Assembly: GCF_016545825.1 (NCBI RefSeq)
Contig: NC_052619.1
Coordinates: forward strand, 73,046,115-73,110,114
Source of the DNA: Eucalyptus grandis
Taxonomy: Eukaryota > Streptophyta > Magnoliopsida > Myrtales > Myrtaceae
Direction of reading: 5' to 3'
Length of the DNA stretch: 64,000 bases
Part shown: one piece after another, positions 11,645 to 23,639 of the stretch
Layout of the letters: the number at the start of each line of letters is the position of its first letter
Numbering within the stretch: the first letter of the stretch is position 1
Notes under the pieces: generated by a model
What the model saw: the letters and a program-made list of their open reading frames with translations, nothing else
Told to the model about the DNA's origin: nothing
Databases searched by the model: none
Made by a program: the position numbers and the translations under genes

Positions 11645-12574
11645 CATAGTTAGCATTGACAGTACTAGATAGATAGTATTGAATTGATAGATAGTATTGA
11701 TTGGATCGATTGATAGATCGTATTGTTTGGATCAATCGATTGTTGGATTGAGCAATTGCTGGTATTGAATTGATTGGTTGAGTGTGTGAACCGTATTGAT
11801 TTGCAGGAAGGAACAGAGGCCAAGGTAAGTCCTCCGACTTGTGCTTGTGCTTACGCAGCCCTTGGGGCATATTTTCTTTCTAGTCGGGACTTAGGAGGTG
11901 GATTTGCTAAGATGTCATCTCACCCCGTTGTGAGATAACATTTTCAAGTCCTTAAATAGCAGCTCCTCTCAAGCATTTTGGCCAACCAAAGAAGGTTACC
12001 GAGCAGAGGTGTTATATTCCGCTTCATGGGAACCCAAGGGGATGGGTCTATGAACTCATGAGGTCCGTGGTCTGTGTTGACGCGAGTCTACCCCATAAGG
12101 TACCCCATCAATACATATCATAGTATCGTCGTGAGCGGAATGGCCAGAATGAGGGTCCTATACCGGAGTCTGAGGTCCTTATATCGGTGCTGGAGGTTGC
12201 TTTTAGAAAAGACACGGTAGATCCTCCTGGTGGTTCAGTGGTAGACCCGAATCTTTCGGATTCAAGGACCCCGAAGTATTCAGTTGAAGATTCGATTGAT
12301 TAGAGGATCTGTAGCCTCTACCCCCCCTCACCTTTGCAAACCTTGTATATATCGGCTATCATTGTATGTGACTTTATTTGATATGTATAAAGGTGTGGTA
12401 TGGTTTTCAAAAATTGTGGTCCTACTTTTCTATCTCATATTGTTGTTGTCTGGGGATTAGTTATTCACTTCCGCATGCGCATTAAAATGAATAGGTCGGC
12501 GACGCGTCCTGAAACGTCGCTATTTAATCAACTACAGAAGGATGGGCACACACTCGAAGAATCGAGGTATGACA
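11645..12574. repeat. Right part of family-A LTR with TATTGATTGGAT repeats
   Basis: Continuation of family A after the nested insert. 11660-11800 carries short degenerate repeats of (GATAG/GATCG)TATTGATTGGAT. The remainder to 12574 shows no gene. Confidence 0.6.
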
Positions 12575-13827
12575 AGTATGTGCATACCCATACACCCCTC
12601 AGGGTTCATAGAGACATTGAACATCAACCACCAATCATAATATCTAGTAATCCAATATCATAACGAAAGTTATATTACAACTCAAACATTTGACATATAA
12701 ATATCAAAGCGTTCTTCAAAACGTTTCAAAATTCTTTCATAAAGAATTTCACAAACCATTTCAAACAACCATTCAAATCGAATTCGAAATATAACTCCTT
12801 TCAAACAATAAAATGGCAATAATAAGTTGATCATGTTTTATGCAACAAAAGATGTTTTTTTTATCAACTCATAGAATATATAATCCACCATGTTTCTCAA
12901 AATATGAGTTTAAAAGACAAAGAAGAAATAGTGTCACTCACCTGGGAAAAGTCAAAAATCAACTACGACGCTTATTTGAACCAACACACTCGGATCCCTA
13001 ACAATTAACACAAAAACAATACCAAAAGGCTGAGTAAAGAGGATATCCTTATAACGACTTGCCTATACTAGGCCTATTTGTCAATGAAACGACACCTATG
13101 TGCCACAAAAGCTTGCATTTAGCGGAAACCCATTGTTTTCCACTAGGCGAGACCCACACGCTAACTTCATCGTGCTAGAACTTCCTCCACAAAATTCTAT
13201 TTCAAGCCGTCTTATAATCTTTAGAAAGCTCTCTTGACGTACTACAACAGCCCCAACTCAGCAGGCCCAAAACAACACCGAAAACGAAAAAAAAAAAAAA
13301 AAAGACTCGAAGCTACTGTTCGCTATAGTTCTAGAACGCGTCCCCCAAGTTTAAAATTTCGTTTCAGACGAACCGCAAGCTCAAATCACGATCCGTAAGA
13401 TACTATAGCTTCACGGCATCCTAAAGTACAATTTCTATAAAAATATATAGCTCAACGACTCAAAAATCGGGCTTCGCTACAGAAATATCCAAGAAATCCG
13501 AATTTCGAGCCTTAATTGCGACAATTGCTTCAAGTAGATGATTAAAAGCTTCGATCACTTATCGTCATTGCAAAACAAACTTGAGTCAGCTTGATGAGGC
13601 ATTCGAATCGCTAGCATGCCAAAAAAATTTCTCTTCTTCCTTTTTTTTTTCTTTCACTTCTTTCTCTTCTCTCCCATTTCTTTTTTTCCCTTGTTTCGTC
13701 TCTGCTGAAGCCCTCCCTCTCCTCTCTTTAAAACAACCGAAGCTTCCACTATTCTCCTTCAACTTCTTTTGTTGACTTTTCAAACCCTTTCTTTTCCTCT
13801 TTTTAGCCCATATATTACATTCTCACA
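12575..13827 (-). repeat. Gypsy 3' LTR, right part
   Basis: Aligns with 25608-26848 base for base over long blocks (for example CACCCCTCAGGGTTCA, AAAACGTTTCAAAATTC, TTTCCGCTAGGCGAG-like). It ends in TCTCACA at 13827, followed by the polypurine tract. The CT-rich stretch at 13620-13790 and the conserved ATATATTA box correspond to the same sites in the right LTR. Confidence 0.85.
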
Positions 13828-13843
13828 TCCTTAAAAAAAAATT
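13828..13843 (-). promoter_or_regulatory. Gypsy polypurine tract
   Basis: Minus-strand reading is a T stretch followed by AAGGA directly before the LTR tip TGTGAG. Position fits second-strand priming; it is less G-rich than usual. Confidence 0.5.
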
Positions 13844-13865
13844 GTCCTTGAAATTTACAGGTACC

Positions 13866-16354
13866 TCAATCATGAAACAAGTGAGGGTATTTGTGTCTTG
13901 CCTCCTCCTCAAGTTCCCAAGCGGCCTCCCTCTCCGTATGGTTTTGCCACTGGATCTTCACATATGGGATAGTGTGTCGTCGCAACACCTGATCCTTCCT
14001 ATCGATAGTACGAATGGGCTGCTCTTCGTACATTGAGTTTTCTCTCAACTTCAACGGTGTGAAATCCAGTACGTGATCAGGATTTGGCATATATCTCCGT
14101 AATAAGGACACATGGAACACATTATGGACTCCATATAATGCTGGTGGTAAAGCCAGTTTATAAGCAACTTCACCAATATTTTCTAATATAAAAAATGGTC
14201 CAACATACCTTGGACTTAATTTACCACGCGTGCCAAATCTCATGACGCTTTTCATAGGAGAAACCTTCAAGAATACATGGTCTCCTACATTAAATTCTAC
14301 TTTGCGCCTTTTAAGGTTCGTATAACTTTTCTGACGGCTTTGTGCCGCTTTCAAATGCTCTCGAATAAGCTTGACTTTCTCTTCTAATTGTTGTATGTAC
14401 TCAGGGTCGATTAATCTTTTCTCACCAACAACATCCTAGCAAACAAGAGTCCTACATTTATGCCCATACAAAGCTTCGAAAGGAGCCATCTTAATGCTGT
14501 AATGATAGCTATTATTATAAGAAAACTCCACCAAGTGTAAATGTTCATCCCACAAACCACCAAAATCAATAACGCAAGATCGTAGCATATTCTCTAGTGT
14601 CTGAATGGTTCTCTCTGACTGACCATCCGTCTGTGGGTGAAAAGTTGTACTAAAGTTGAGTTAAGTACCTAATGCCCCTTGTAAACTCTTTCAAAAGTTG
14701 GACATAAACTCGGGATCTCTATCGGAAACAAACTCACTGGAACTCTATGAAGTCTCACTATCTCATTAACGTATCACTTCGCCATGTCTTCAAGTGAAAG
14801 GCCGAATCGATAAGACAAAAAGTGCTTAGATTTAGTCAATCGATCAACAATCACCCATATGGCATTCTTACCATTAGGTTTCCTTGGTAAACCAACAATG
14901 AAATCCATCGTAATATGCTCCCACTTCCATTTAGGCACTTCAAGTGGGTACAGTTGACCACCTGGTTTCTCATACTCAATTTTCACTTGTTGGCATATTA
15001 GACATTAGTCGACAAACTTCACAATATCTTTCTTCATATTGATCCACCAAAAATTTTCTCTCAAATCCCTGTACATCTTAGTGCTTCCCGAATTAATCGA
15101 GAATCTAGTGCTATGAGCTTCTTGTAATATCTCCTTTTTCAATTCTAAATCATCAGGAACACATAACTGACCACAAAACCTCAATGACCCATCTACATTG
15201 ATACTAAAGTCATCTTGTTTCCCAGCTTCTACACCTTCTATGATCTTCTCCATTTGAGGATTTTCATTTTGTTTAGCCTTGATTTTGTCAATCAATGTCG
15301 GTTGTGCTTAAAGATTAGCTAATCGAGCATCAAGCTGATGGACCAAAACCTCCAGGTCTAGCTTTCTCATATCCTCAAGAATAGGCTTTTGAGAAGTGAG
15401 CAATGCTACCATATTTCCAGAGGATTTGCGACTCAAGGCATCAGCTACCACATTAGCTTTACCACAATGGTAATTGATGGATAAGTCATAATCCTTTAGA
15501 AGATATAACATCTTCTCTGCCTCATATTCAGTTCTTTCTAAGTAAAAATATATTTCAAACTCTTGTGATCAGTAAAAACTTCACATTTTTCACCATACAA
15601 GTAGTGCCGCCTTACTTTTAAGGCAAATACAAACGCTGCCACCTCTAGATCATGAGTAGGATAGTTCTTCTCATGAGCCTTCAACTGTCTAGAGGCATGA
15701 GCCACAACTTTACCATCTTGCATAAGAACACAACCTAAACATTCCTTAGATGCATCACAATAAATTGTAAAGCCACCGGTTCTTGAAGGCAAAGTTAATA
15801 TAAGAGCTAACACTAATCACCTCTTCAACTTTTGGAAACTGTGCTCACATTGTTTTGACCACACAAATTTAACTCCCTTCTGAGTTAGGCGGGTAAGTGG
15901 ACTAGCAATTTTAGAAAACCCTTCTATTAATCGCCTATAATAACCTGCTAACCCAAGAAAACTTCTTACCTCTATAACATTGGTAGGGTGATTCTATTAA
16001 ACAACCGCTTCAACTTTTATTTGGATCAACTAAGATACCATCTTTTGATATTACATGACCCAAGAATTCTATATGATCAAGCTAGAAATCACACTTACTA
16101 AATTTAGCATACAACTTATTTTCACGCAAAGTTTGCAAAACAACCCTCAAGTGTTGCTCAAGTTCTTCCAAACTCCTTGAGTACACCAAAATATCATCAA
16201 TGAATACCACAACAAATCTATCAAGAAATTGCCTAAATACCCTGTTCATCAAATCCATAAAAGTCATAGGTGCATTTGTTAACCCAAAAGGCATGACAAG
16301 AAATTTATAATACCCATACCTTATTCTAAAAAGCGGTCTTTGGCACATCATCAT
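13866..16354 (-). pseudogene. Gypsy pol, 3' half: RT, RNase H, integrase, chromodomain
   Basis: From right to left on the minus strand: RT with [14 protein letters not shown] and the catalytic box FIDDILVYS (16082-16354); RNase H with [13 protein letters not shown] and [12 protein letters not shown] (15538-15813); linker with DYDLSINYHCGKANVVADAL (15308-15511); integrase N-terminal zinc region STKMYRDLRENFWW (15005-15295), where histidines look partly lost; integrase core [10 protein letters not shown] (14774-14986); then DHVFLKVSPMKSVMRFGTRG, VFHVSLLRRY and a chromodomain with IPYVKIQWQNHTEREAAWE (13866-14354). Frame changes and stops separate the parts (for example at 14376-14770, which still reads [18 protein letters not shown]). 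Its RT continues at 22842 beyond the LINE. Confidence 0.9.
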
Positions 16355-16365
16355 CTTTTATCTTT
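16349..16365. repeat. LINE target-site duplication, left copy
   Basis: CATCATCTTTTATCTTT, identical to 22724-22740. The T run that follows is the complement of the LINE poly(A) tail. Confidence 0.92.
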
Positions 16366-16717
16366 TTTTTTTTTTTTTTTTTTTTGGTGAAGGGTAGTAA
16401 TATATTGAGCTTTAACCAACAATTTACACAAGATTCAGCGCCACGAAACTTGCACTTAAGAATACAACAAATCAAATTGAGTAGAAAGGAGCCGAATGCA
16501 AAAAGCCGCTAAGCAAAAGAGCGGTGAATAAGGAAAAGGCAGGCAAAGCCTACACTGCTAAAACACCTACAAGAAAATAAAGAACCCAAGGGAGAAGCCA
16601 CCGCTAATGTTGAACCGCACCACCAAATGCTCCGAGCACAGCAACGAAGAGCACAAGGTCAACAGACTAAGAAGCAACACATGACCAAGGAGTTAAATGC
16701 CTCCACTCCAAGGACAA

Positions 16718-19700
16718 CTAAGGATCCGCAAGAGTAGAAGAGAAGATGCAAGGATCAATCCCCCGGTTATGTTGTAATCTTCTGTTTCTCGGGTTGTCAA
16801 CGACATTTTTGAACATTAAAGCCTTGTCCTTAAGAACTTTAATGAGATAATTTTTAACAACCGAAACTGCCAAAGTATGGTTTATGAACAAGACGTCGTT
16901 CCTGAACTTCCAAATAAGGTGGCAAAGAGCACCGAACGAAAAACGGACAATAGAGCGATAAAAATCCTTATCGAAGAGATACTTCATTGCCCACCGGAGG
17001 TTCTCCGACCAAGTCCCGTTGCGCCAAGGGAGGTTGCATCTAGCCACCCAGAAATAAGCAAAGCTGGTTGTGATGCAACACCCAAAGAAGAGATGATCGA
17101 TGGAATCTAGCGTCAGCTTGCAACAAGTACATACTGCATCCCCAATCCTGCTATACGACAAGAGCAAGGCTTGGGTGGGAAGACGGTTCTTGATAATAAG
17201 CCAGAGATTGAATTGATATCTCGAGTGATAGCATTGTTCCAAATAAGGGAGGCCCAATCGACTCTCGCCTTTTTTCTTATGATAGCATGCCACACCAAAG
17301 CGACCGAGAAAAGACTGGAAGAGCTGTTAATCCAAATAAAACGATCCGGTACCTGGGAGAGGATAGGAATAGGGTAATTCCAAGAATCTAACATTATCCT
17401 CAAGGACTTCTCGATAGTGAAAAAGATCAACAACCATAGCCTGCATGGATAAACTACAGCTATATATCATTGAGTCCGAGAAAATAAGATCTAGCGGACC
17501 TCTCAGGTGCCAGTGATCAAACCAGAAGGAGACTGACTGGCCATCCCCAACTCTCCAGCGGAAGGATAATCTGAACTCTATCCTGAGATAGAGGATTCTC
17601 TTCCAAGCCCAAGAGCAGAAAGTAGGCTCCTTAACCACCCAGAAACTCTTTCTTTTTAGGAAGGTGGAATGAGTCCATTTGTACCATAAGGATTCCTTAT
17701 TTGTAAAGAGGATCCAAACGTGCTTAAGCATCACCGCTTTGTTACAATCCCTCAACCTACAAATTCCAAGCCCACCTTCATTCTTTGGAAGGCACACATC
17801 TTCCCACGAAACTTTCGCTCGACCCTTCCCAAGTCTCGAACCCTTACAAAGATACTGTCTGGGGATCTGCTTAATGCGGTCCAAATAAGCTTGGATCGCA
17901 TGAAGTACTGACTTTATCAACTGAAGCCGGCCAGCAAAGGAGAGAAAGCGTTGAGTCCAGGATTGGACCCTAGCCGTTATCCGATCAATTAGGGACACAC
18001 AATCAGCCTTGCCAAGCCTAGAGGATATAATAGGAACACCTAAGTACCGCACCAGCAACTTCCCTTTAGTGAAACCAAAGGCAAGAATAATCTCACTCCG
18101 CAATTCATTCGATCCTCCAACAATAAAGATCTGGCTTTTGTTATTGTTGGGCTGCAATCTACTCCATGCTGAGAAGGTATCCAGACCATCCTTTAGGAGA
18201 GAGATCGAAGTCATATCCGCTCGGCAAAAGAGAAATACATCGTTTGCAAGAAATAGATGAGATAACCTCGTAGCCTTACATCGCCAAAAGAAATTGAACT
18301 TGAGTTGCATAGCACGAGCACTAAGGATCCCAGAAAAGACCTCCATAACCAAGGTGAAAAGGTAGGGAGACGTGGGATCCCCCTGACGAAGGCCTCGGCA
18401 ACTAGAGAAAAAACCATGCAGTTCCCCATTCAAGGAAATAGAAAACTTGGGAGCGCGCACACATACCATGATAAGCCGTATAATGTGGTCCGGGAAGGCA
18501 AACGCACAAAGAACCAGTTCAAGAAAGTCCTAGTCTATCGTATTATAAGCTTTCTGAAAATCCACTTTAAACGCACATTTAGGAGTATAAGAATGAAGAT
18601 GGAAGCCAGGAAATAACTCCTGGGCAAGGAGAATATTGTCTCTGATACGTCACCCTTTGACGAAGGCATTCTGAGAATGGCTAATAATATCCTAAAGGAC
18701 TGCAGCTACACGATTGGCCTAGACCTTAGTAATGCACTTATAAATAGTATTACAACAGGCAATTGGCATGTAGTCGTTGACCGAGGTCGCATTGGGGACT
18801 TTTGGGATCAAAACCAGGATGGTGTTGTTAATCTCTCAAAGAAGTCTCCCCGTGGCAAAGAAATCCTTCACCGCTTCAATGACCAAAGGCCCAACTAGCT
18901 CCTAATTACTCTTAAAGAACTTGACACCAAATCCATCCGATCTCGAAGCCTTCCCACGAGCTAGGGAGAACAAAGTATCATGAATCTCCTCATCTGAAAA
19001 AGGACGAGAGAGAGAACAAATCTGATCATCATTAAGAGGGCATCGAATAACTTGCTAAAGGTCTAGTAAATAGGGTCTGGATGATCGGATACACGGCTTG
19101 AAGAGCTTCTGAAAGTGAGAGACAAATGTGTGCTGCACTAGGCTCGATTCATTGACCAGATTACCAGAGGTATCAAGAACCGAAATAATCCTATTGTTGA
19201 GTTGTCTTGAAACGACGAAATGGTGAAAGAACTTGGTATTTCTGTCGCCATTCTAGAGCCATATGATCCTGGACTTCTGCCTAAAGAAAAATTCTTCCTG
19301 ACTCCTCCACTCCACAAAAGTCCTCTGATAAGTCTTCTCTAGCTCTGCCAGGAGTTCACTAGTTGGGTCTTGCTAGAGGGCAATCTGGGCTTGCCTAAAA
19401 GCAATCCTTGACTCAGCAACCCTTTTAGAAATGTTAGAGAAGGAGCCTCTATTGAGCTATTTCAGACGGCCTTTCAGGGCCTTCAACTTGCTTACCAATC
19501 TATACATCAGAACCCCTTCACACGGGCTTTCCCAAACTTGCGACACAATTTCAAAGAATGGCAGGTGCTCCACCCAGAAGTCAAAGAACTTGAAAGGCTT
19601 CCTTCGAAAATCTGGTTGTAGCACTTTAACCACCATCGGCATATGGTCAGAAATGCCCGGAGTCAGAAAAGGCGCTTCCAAATAAGAGAACTCCAGGCTC

Positions 19701-20323
19701 CATTTAGCATTCACTAATACCCGATCAATTTTCCTAACCTTACGGTTAACCCCAGAAGAAGTGGACCAAGTAAAACGAAAGCCAACATACCTCAGGTCTT
19801 CTAACTCTGCCTGAAATAAACACTGATTAAATTCATCAAATGAATGGATCCAGTTGTCAGAGCCTCCAATCCGATCAGATGGGTCTCTGATGTCATTGAA
19901 ATCCCCAGCCACCAACCAAGCGACGTTTTGGAGGCAAGCACTCATCTGAACTAGGTATGCCCAAAGCGGCCTTCTAGAAACAAAAGTATGTTCCGCATGA
20001 ATCACCGACGTGCAGCAACACAATCTAGACATAATGAGCTTCACTCTACCATGGATAGCTTGACTATTGGAAGAAATCACTTCAAACTTCACCAATGAAG
20101 GGTTCCAACTAACCCAAATCCTACCCTTAAGAGAGGAATCATAATTGGCGATCCACTTCCACCCCAATAAGAGCCCAACAGAAATGGAACAAAACCGAGC
20201 CTCTGGCACTTTAGTCTCCATTAATCCAATCGAACAGAGCTCGTTGGAATAAATAAGGTTCCTAACCTCGGCTTGTCTCAAAGGGTCACCAAGACCTCTT
20301 ATATTCCAAACACCAAAATACAT
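16718..20323 (-). pseudogene. LINE ORF2: endonuclease and reverse transcriptase, broken
   Basis: Apurinic-type endonuclease at 20323-19457 is well preserved: WNIRGLGDPLR, the catalytic glutamate in LMETKV, AGDFNDIRDP, RKIDRVLVN and GISDHMPMV. The region 19456-18470 holds decayed RT sequence in shifting frames (complement reads, e.g., RIMVLKRFL-like and FHKFFTIS-like pieces). RT core at 18469-17327 has GLRQGDPTSPYLF and, in place of FADD, FLAND, so the second catalytic aspartate pair is damaged. The tail at 17293-16718 has the zinc-binding RT-associated motif (KNRLPTQALLL, CTCCKLTLDSIDHLFFGC). At least three frame changes. Confidence 0.9.
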
Positions 20324-20361
20324 ACATATGTATGTGTGTGTGTGTGTGTCTATATATATAT
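20320..20361. repeat. TG/TA microsatellite between LINE ORF1 and ORF2
   Basis: Runs of CATA, then TG repeats (20335-20348), then TATATATATA (20350-20361). It lies in the short inter-ORF spacer. Confidence 0.85.
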
Positions 20362-20399
20362 AAAATAACTACAAAGCAAGGAGAAGAAAGGTAGGAGGC

Positions 20400-21926
20400 C
20401 TATCTCCGCTTAGGAAGCTTCCGGCAAAAAGTCGCCGGTTCCACGGAAGTGATCTCTAGAGGCGGGTCTGGGGTGAGAGTAAACAATCTATCCTGAATTA
20501 TCTCCAGCTTCGAGGATACAGCCCTTGGGAATGGGTCGGGAGAAAGTATGTCCTTATCCGAACAAGAGAAGCTGGCTGATAACCAAATCCACACCATGAT
20601 CATGGACTGGCTTAGAAGATTCCACTCCTGTGCCAGAAAGAGAGAGCACCACCTTTGGAGGGGCACTCAATCCCCTCAGCAACTTCCGAGAGGAAGGGGG
20701 AGGCACAGCCTTCGACAAACCAGGGGTCTTCAACTGCCTAGGTTGCCCCTCGTCGCCCAAGCTGACGTAACTGGATGACACTCCTTCCTTCAAAGGTAAA
20801 TGCTTCTTCTTCCTTCCCTTTACTTGTTTCCAAGGCCGCTCTGGTGCTACATGTGTATCTGCCACACCCGGATCAGGGACAAGCGCTGCAATAAGGACTA
20901 ATGGATCCAGATCGGTGTGGGATTGCTATGGACCTCTATCTGCCTCAACTGGGTCAGGGATAGGGGCTGTATTAGGGGCTGACGGGCCAGAAGCAGGATG
21001 GGATTGCTTCAGAGCTCTGGCCAACCTGGCGGCAGAAGGCCCATAAGGATGGTCCTTGCATTTGTGGCCAAAAGTCCCATATTCCTAGCATTCAGGTGGC
21101 AACCGTTCAAATTCAATGGAGATGGATCTAGATGCCCCCTTCAAGACCACTTCAACTGACTTGCATCTCGGTTGGTTTATTTGGATTTCAACGCACACCC
21201 TAGCAAATGAAACCATCTTCATTTGGTCCGTTCGCTCATCAACATAAAGTGGCTTACCCACCACACTAGCAATAGCACTCTTCACCAGCACCGACCAACA
21301 ATCGAACAGTAAGTTCTTCAGTTGAATCCACACCGGGACTGAGGTTTGGTTTTCCTTTTTGAGATCCATAAGCGGCTGCCATTAACGAAGGATGAAGGGC
21401 ACCCTTGCCACTGTAATGAGACCTTCCTCTAGGATCTTTCTCCGAAACACCGGGTCCGATATGTAAGAGAAAAAGAAGCCTTGATCATTGGCCAAAACTT
21501 CCACGAGCTTGGGACCCCATGCTCTCTTTAAAGATTGCTTAATGAGCCCGAACGAGTCTTCTCCTCACATAGTACCCCACTAAATATTCATGTCATTTAG
21601 GGTCTATCGCATCCAACACCTCATTGGCCAAATTAACAACTGCCTTGCCATCCACGAAAGTTGGAGGAATGAAGGATAAATCCGAACCTCTTGCAGCCAA
21701 TTGGGCAACATTTGCCCATGTGCAAGCAGGATTTTACTTCGGAACACTTGGGCAAGGGGCGGTGACCAGCGGTCTCTTGGAGGCAGCCCGCACATGACTC
21801 CGGCCACGAGATCAGTGCGTGCGAGCAGGGGTCTTTAGCGGAGATTACTAGATAACTTTCAAACCAGCAGGGCTGGCCTTGAGTGCCAAGGCTTGATTCG
21901 GATGATCTGACTGTATTCCACCACAA
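20400..21926 (-). pseudogene. LINE ORF1: DUF4283-type nucleic-acid-binding protein, broken
   Basis: Typical plant L1 ORF1 layout. 21640-21700: IPPTFVDGKAVVNLANEVL. 21370-21600: a region with ESMGSQ and KILEEGLITVARVPFILR-like pieces in broken frames. 21085-21369: VPVWIQLKNLLFDCW and VGKPLYVDERTDQMKM, the core of the domain. Next, a degraded CCHC knuckle with TFGHKC, interrupted by TAG just after a cysteine. 20400-20865 is a proline- and lysine-rich tail (KQVKGRKKKHLPL). Stops and frame shifts throughout. Confidence 0.82.
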
Positions 21927-22248
21927 TTGGAAGAAGATGGATGCCCCAAGGAGGATCCAGCATGATTCTGGACCACTCGGGTGGGGTTACTAGCCCCAAC
22001 AGTAGCAGAATCCATTTATCAAATAGGTGGTGGGCAGCCTGAAGACTACCAATGAAAAACCATAGAGTTGGAGGAGACTTACCAGGCCTAGCTTCAATGG
22101 TACAATGCAGGAAAGATGGAGTAATAAACCAGCACAGCAGATGGAGTATTAAACTCAGCACGTCACATTAGCAACAGCTGAACTGGAAAAACGCAGAAGA
22201 AGTGTGCTGGGCACTAAACCAGCGAACTTTGAATCCACCGGCCACCTT

Positions 22249-22723
22249 CCAAAATTCAGCCCAATCCAACAGCTACAACTCCCGAAATGAGAAGAAAACC
22301 AGCATGAAACCAGTCTAGAAAACCGACCACGCACAGCCCTAGGGTAGAGGATATCATTTGATGTAGACGACCAAATAGAAATCCTTTCGGTGGGGACGAA
22401 CAAGAGGGTGAAACGAACTTACCCTCCAAAAATCAGCTCAATCCAAAGTCTAGAACTCCCTGGGAGAAGAAAACACCATAAGAAACCAGTCCAAAAACTG
22501 GACTGCGACCAGCAGCCCTAAGGCTAAGTATAACTTTTGATGTAGACCAGCTTTGCGGAAACCCTTCAGTGGAGATGTAGAGGAGGATGAAAGGAATCAA
22601 CCCTTCAAAAATCAGCCCATTCCGATGGCTAGAACTCCGGGAACAAATGCAAGACCATTCTAGTGAACAATGCCAAATTTCGCCTAATAGAGAGGATCCG
22701 GTCTCAGCTCTTCACGACTCCTT
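22249..22723 (-). repeat. LINE 5' UTR tandem monomers (~178 bp)
   Basis: Three head-to-tail units start at 22249, 22426 and 22605 (spacings 177 and 179 bp), each beginning with (C/T)CAAAA(A/T)TCAGC(C/T)CA and containing CTAGAACTCC-, AGAAAACCAG- and GATGTAGA-like blocks. The third is truncated at the element's 5' end. This is the position where some mammalian L1s have promoter monomers. Confidence 0.8.
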
Positions 22724-22740
22724 CATCATCTTTTATCTTT
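22724..22740. repeat. LINE target-site duplication, right copy
   Basis: Second copy of CATCATCTTTTATCTTT, continuous on the right with the interrupted gypsy RT. Confidence 0.92.
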
Positions 22741-22841
22741 AACTAATAATACCTAGAACGAAAGTTGATCTTAGAAAATACCATAGCCCTTTGAAGTTGA
22801 TCAAATAAATCATATTTATTTTTTATCATCACCTTGTTGAG

Positions 22842-23600
22842 TTATTGGTAATTTATGCAAAGTCGCATACTACCGTCATTCTTTTCACGTAGTTGTGTTT
22901 TCAATTCACTTAATTCAGAAGGTGCCATCCGATATAGGGTCTTAGAGATAGGTGTTGTACCAAGCATTAAATCGATATAAAACCCTATCTCTCTATCAGG
23001 AGGCAAGTCAGGTAAATCTTTAGGAAATACATGAGGGAATTCTCTAACAACATGAACATTTTCTAGCTTTGCCAGCTCCTTACTTGTGTCTTTTACATAA
23101 GCCAAATAACCACAACAACTTTTTCTCAAAAACTTCCTTGCTTGCATAGCTGAAATCAACCTTGGAAAAGTGCCTTTATAACTTCCCGAAAAAGAGAATT
23201 TTGGTTGACTTGAAGGTCGAAAAATAACTTTCTTTGAATAACAATTAACAATGGCATAATATTTTAATCAATCCATCCCTAGAATAACATCGAAATCCCG
23301 TATATTTAACTCCACCAAATCCACAAGCAATGGTGCATCATCAATTCACAACAAACAATTCTTAAAAACACAATCAGCAATCAAGAAATCACCGAAGGGA
23401 GTATCAATACGCAATTCATATTTTAAAAACTCAGACAGTACATCAAGTTTCTTTGCAAAGTCAATGGAAGTAAAAGAATGCGTGACACCAGGATCAAACA
23501 ATGCATAAGCAGGTTGCAAGGCAATAAAAATATTACTTGCAACAACTGTATTAGAAGCCACCGCATCCTCTTCTGTCATCGTAAAAACTTTCTCAATCAT
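22842..23600 (-). pseudogene. Gypsy pol, 5' half: protease and start of RT
   Basis: Protease at 23346-23600: active site reads DPGVTHSF where D-S/T-G is usual, so probably inactive. RT start at 22842-23159: EFPHVFPKDLPDLPPDREI, then SELKTQL runs straight into REKNDGSMRLCINY. The stretch of about 20 residues normally between these motifs (DKGFI...SPWGAPV region) is missing in frame. The LINE lies about 100 bp further on. Confidence 0.87.
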
Positions 23601-23639
23601 CCTTTGCCTTTGCTAGCCTTCTTGTGGTCTATCAACTGG

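Larger units (their letters stand above)
5286..12574. mobile_element. Family-A long LTR inserted in the gypsy LTR (probably solo)
   Basis: Starts TGTGACATC and ends GGTATGACA, flanked by a perfect 5-bp duplication AGTAT (5281-5285 and 12575-12579), and interrupts the gypsy LTR exactly there. After subtracting the nested family-B insert it is 3498 bp. I find no gag or pol and no second LTR copy inside, so a solo LTR is the best reading; a large non-autonomous element is the alternative. A CT-rich leader at 6231-6560 looks like an LTR transcript start region, and its open frames there are not credible proteins. The copy at 1-685 shows the family is dispersed. Confidence 0.8.
16366..22723 (-). 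mobile_element. L1-like LINE inserted in gypsy RT
   Basis: Minus-strand non-LTR retrotransposon of about 6.36 kb. Poly(A) tail is seen as a T run at 16363-16386; both sides carry the 17-bp duplication CATCATCTTTTATCTTT. Order on the minus strand: 5' UTR with tandem monomers, ORF1 (nucleic-acid-binding, DUF4283-like), ORF2 (endonuclease, RT, zinc-binding tail), 3' UTR, poly(A). It looks full length by structure, but both ORFs are broken by stops and frame changes. Confidence 0.93.

Noticed and set aside
16877..18616. Several plus-strand open frames
   Set aside because: Antisense shadows of LINE ORF2.
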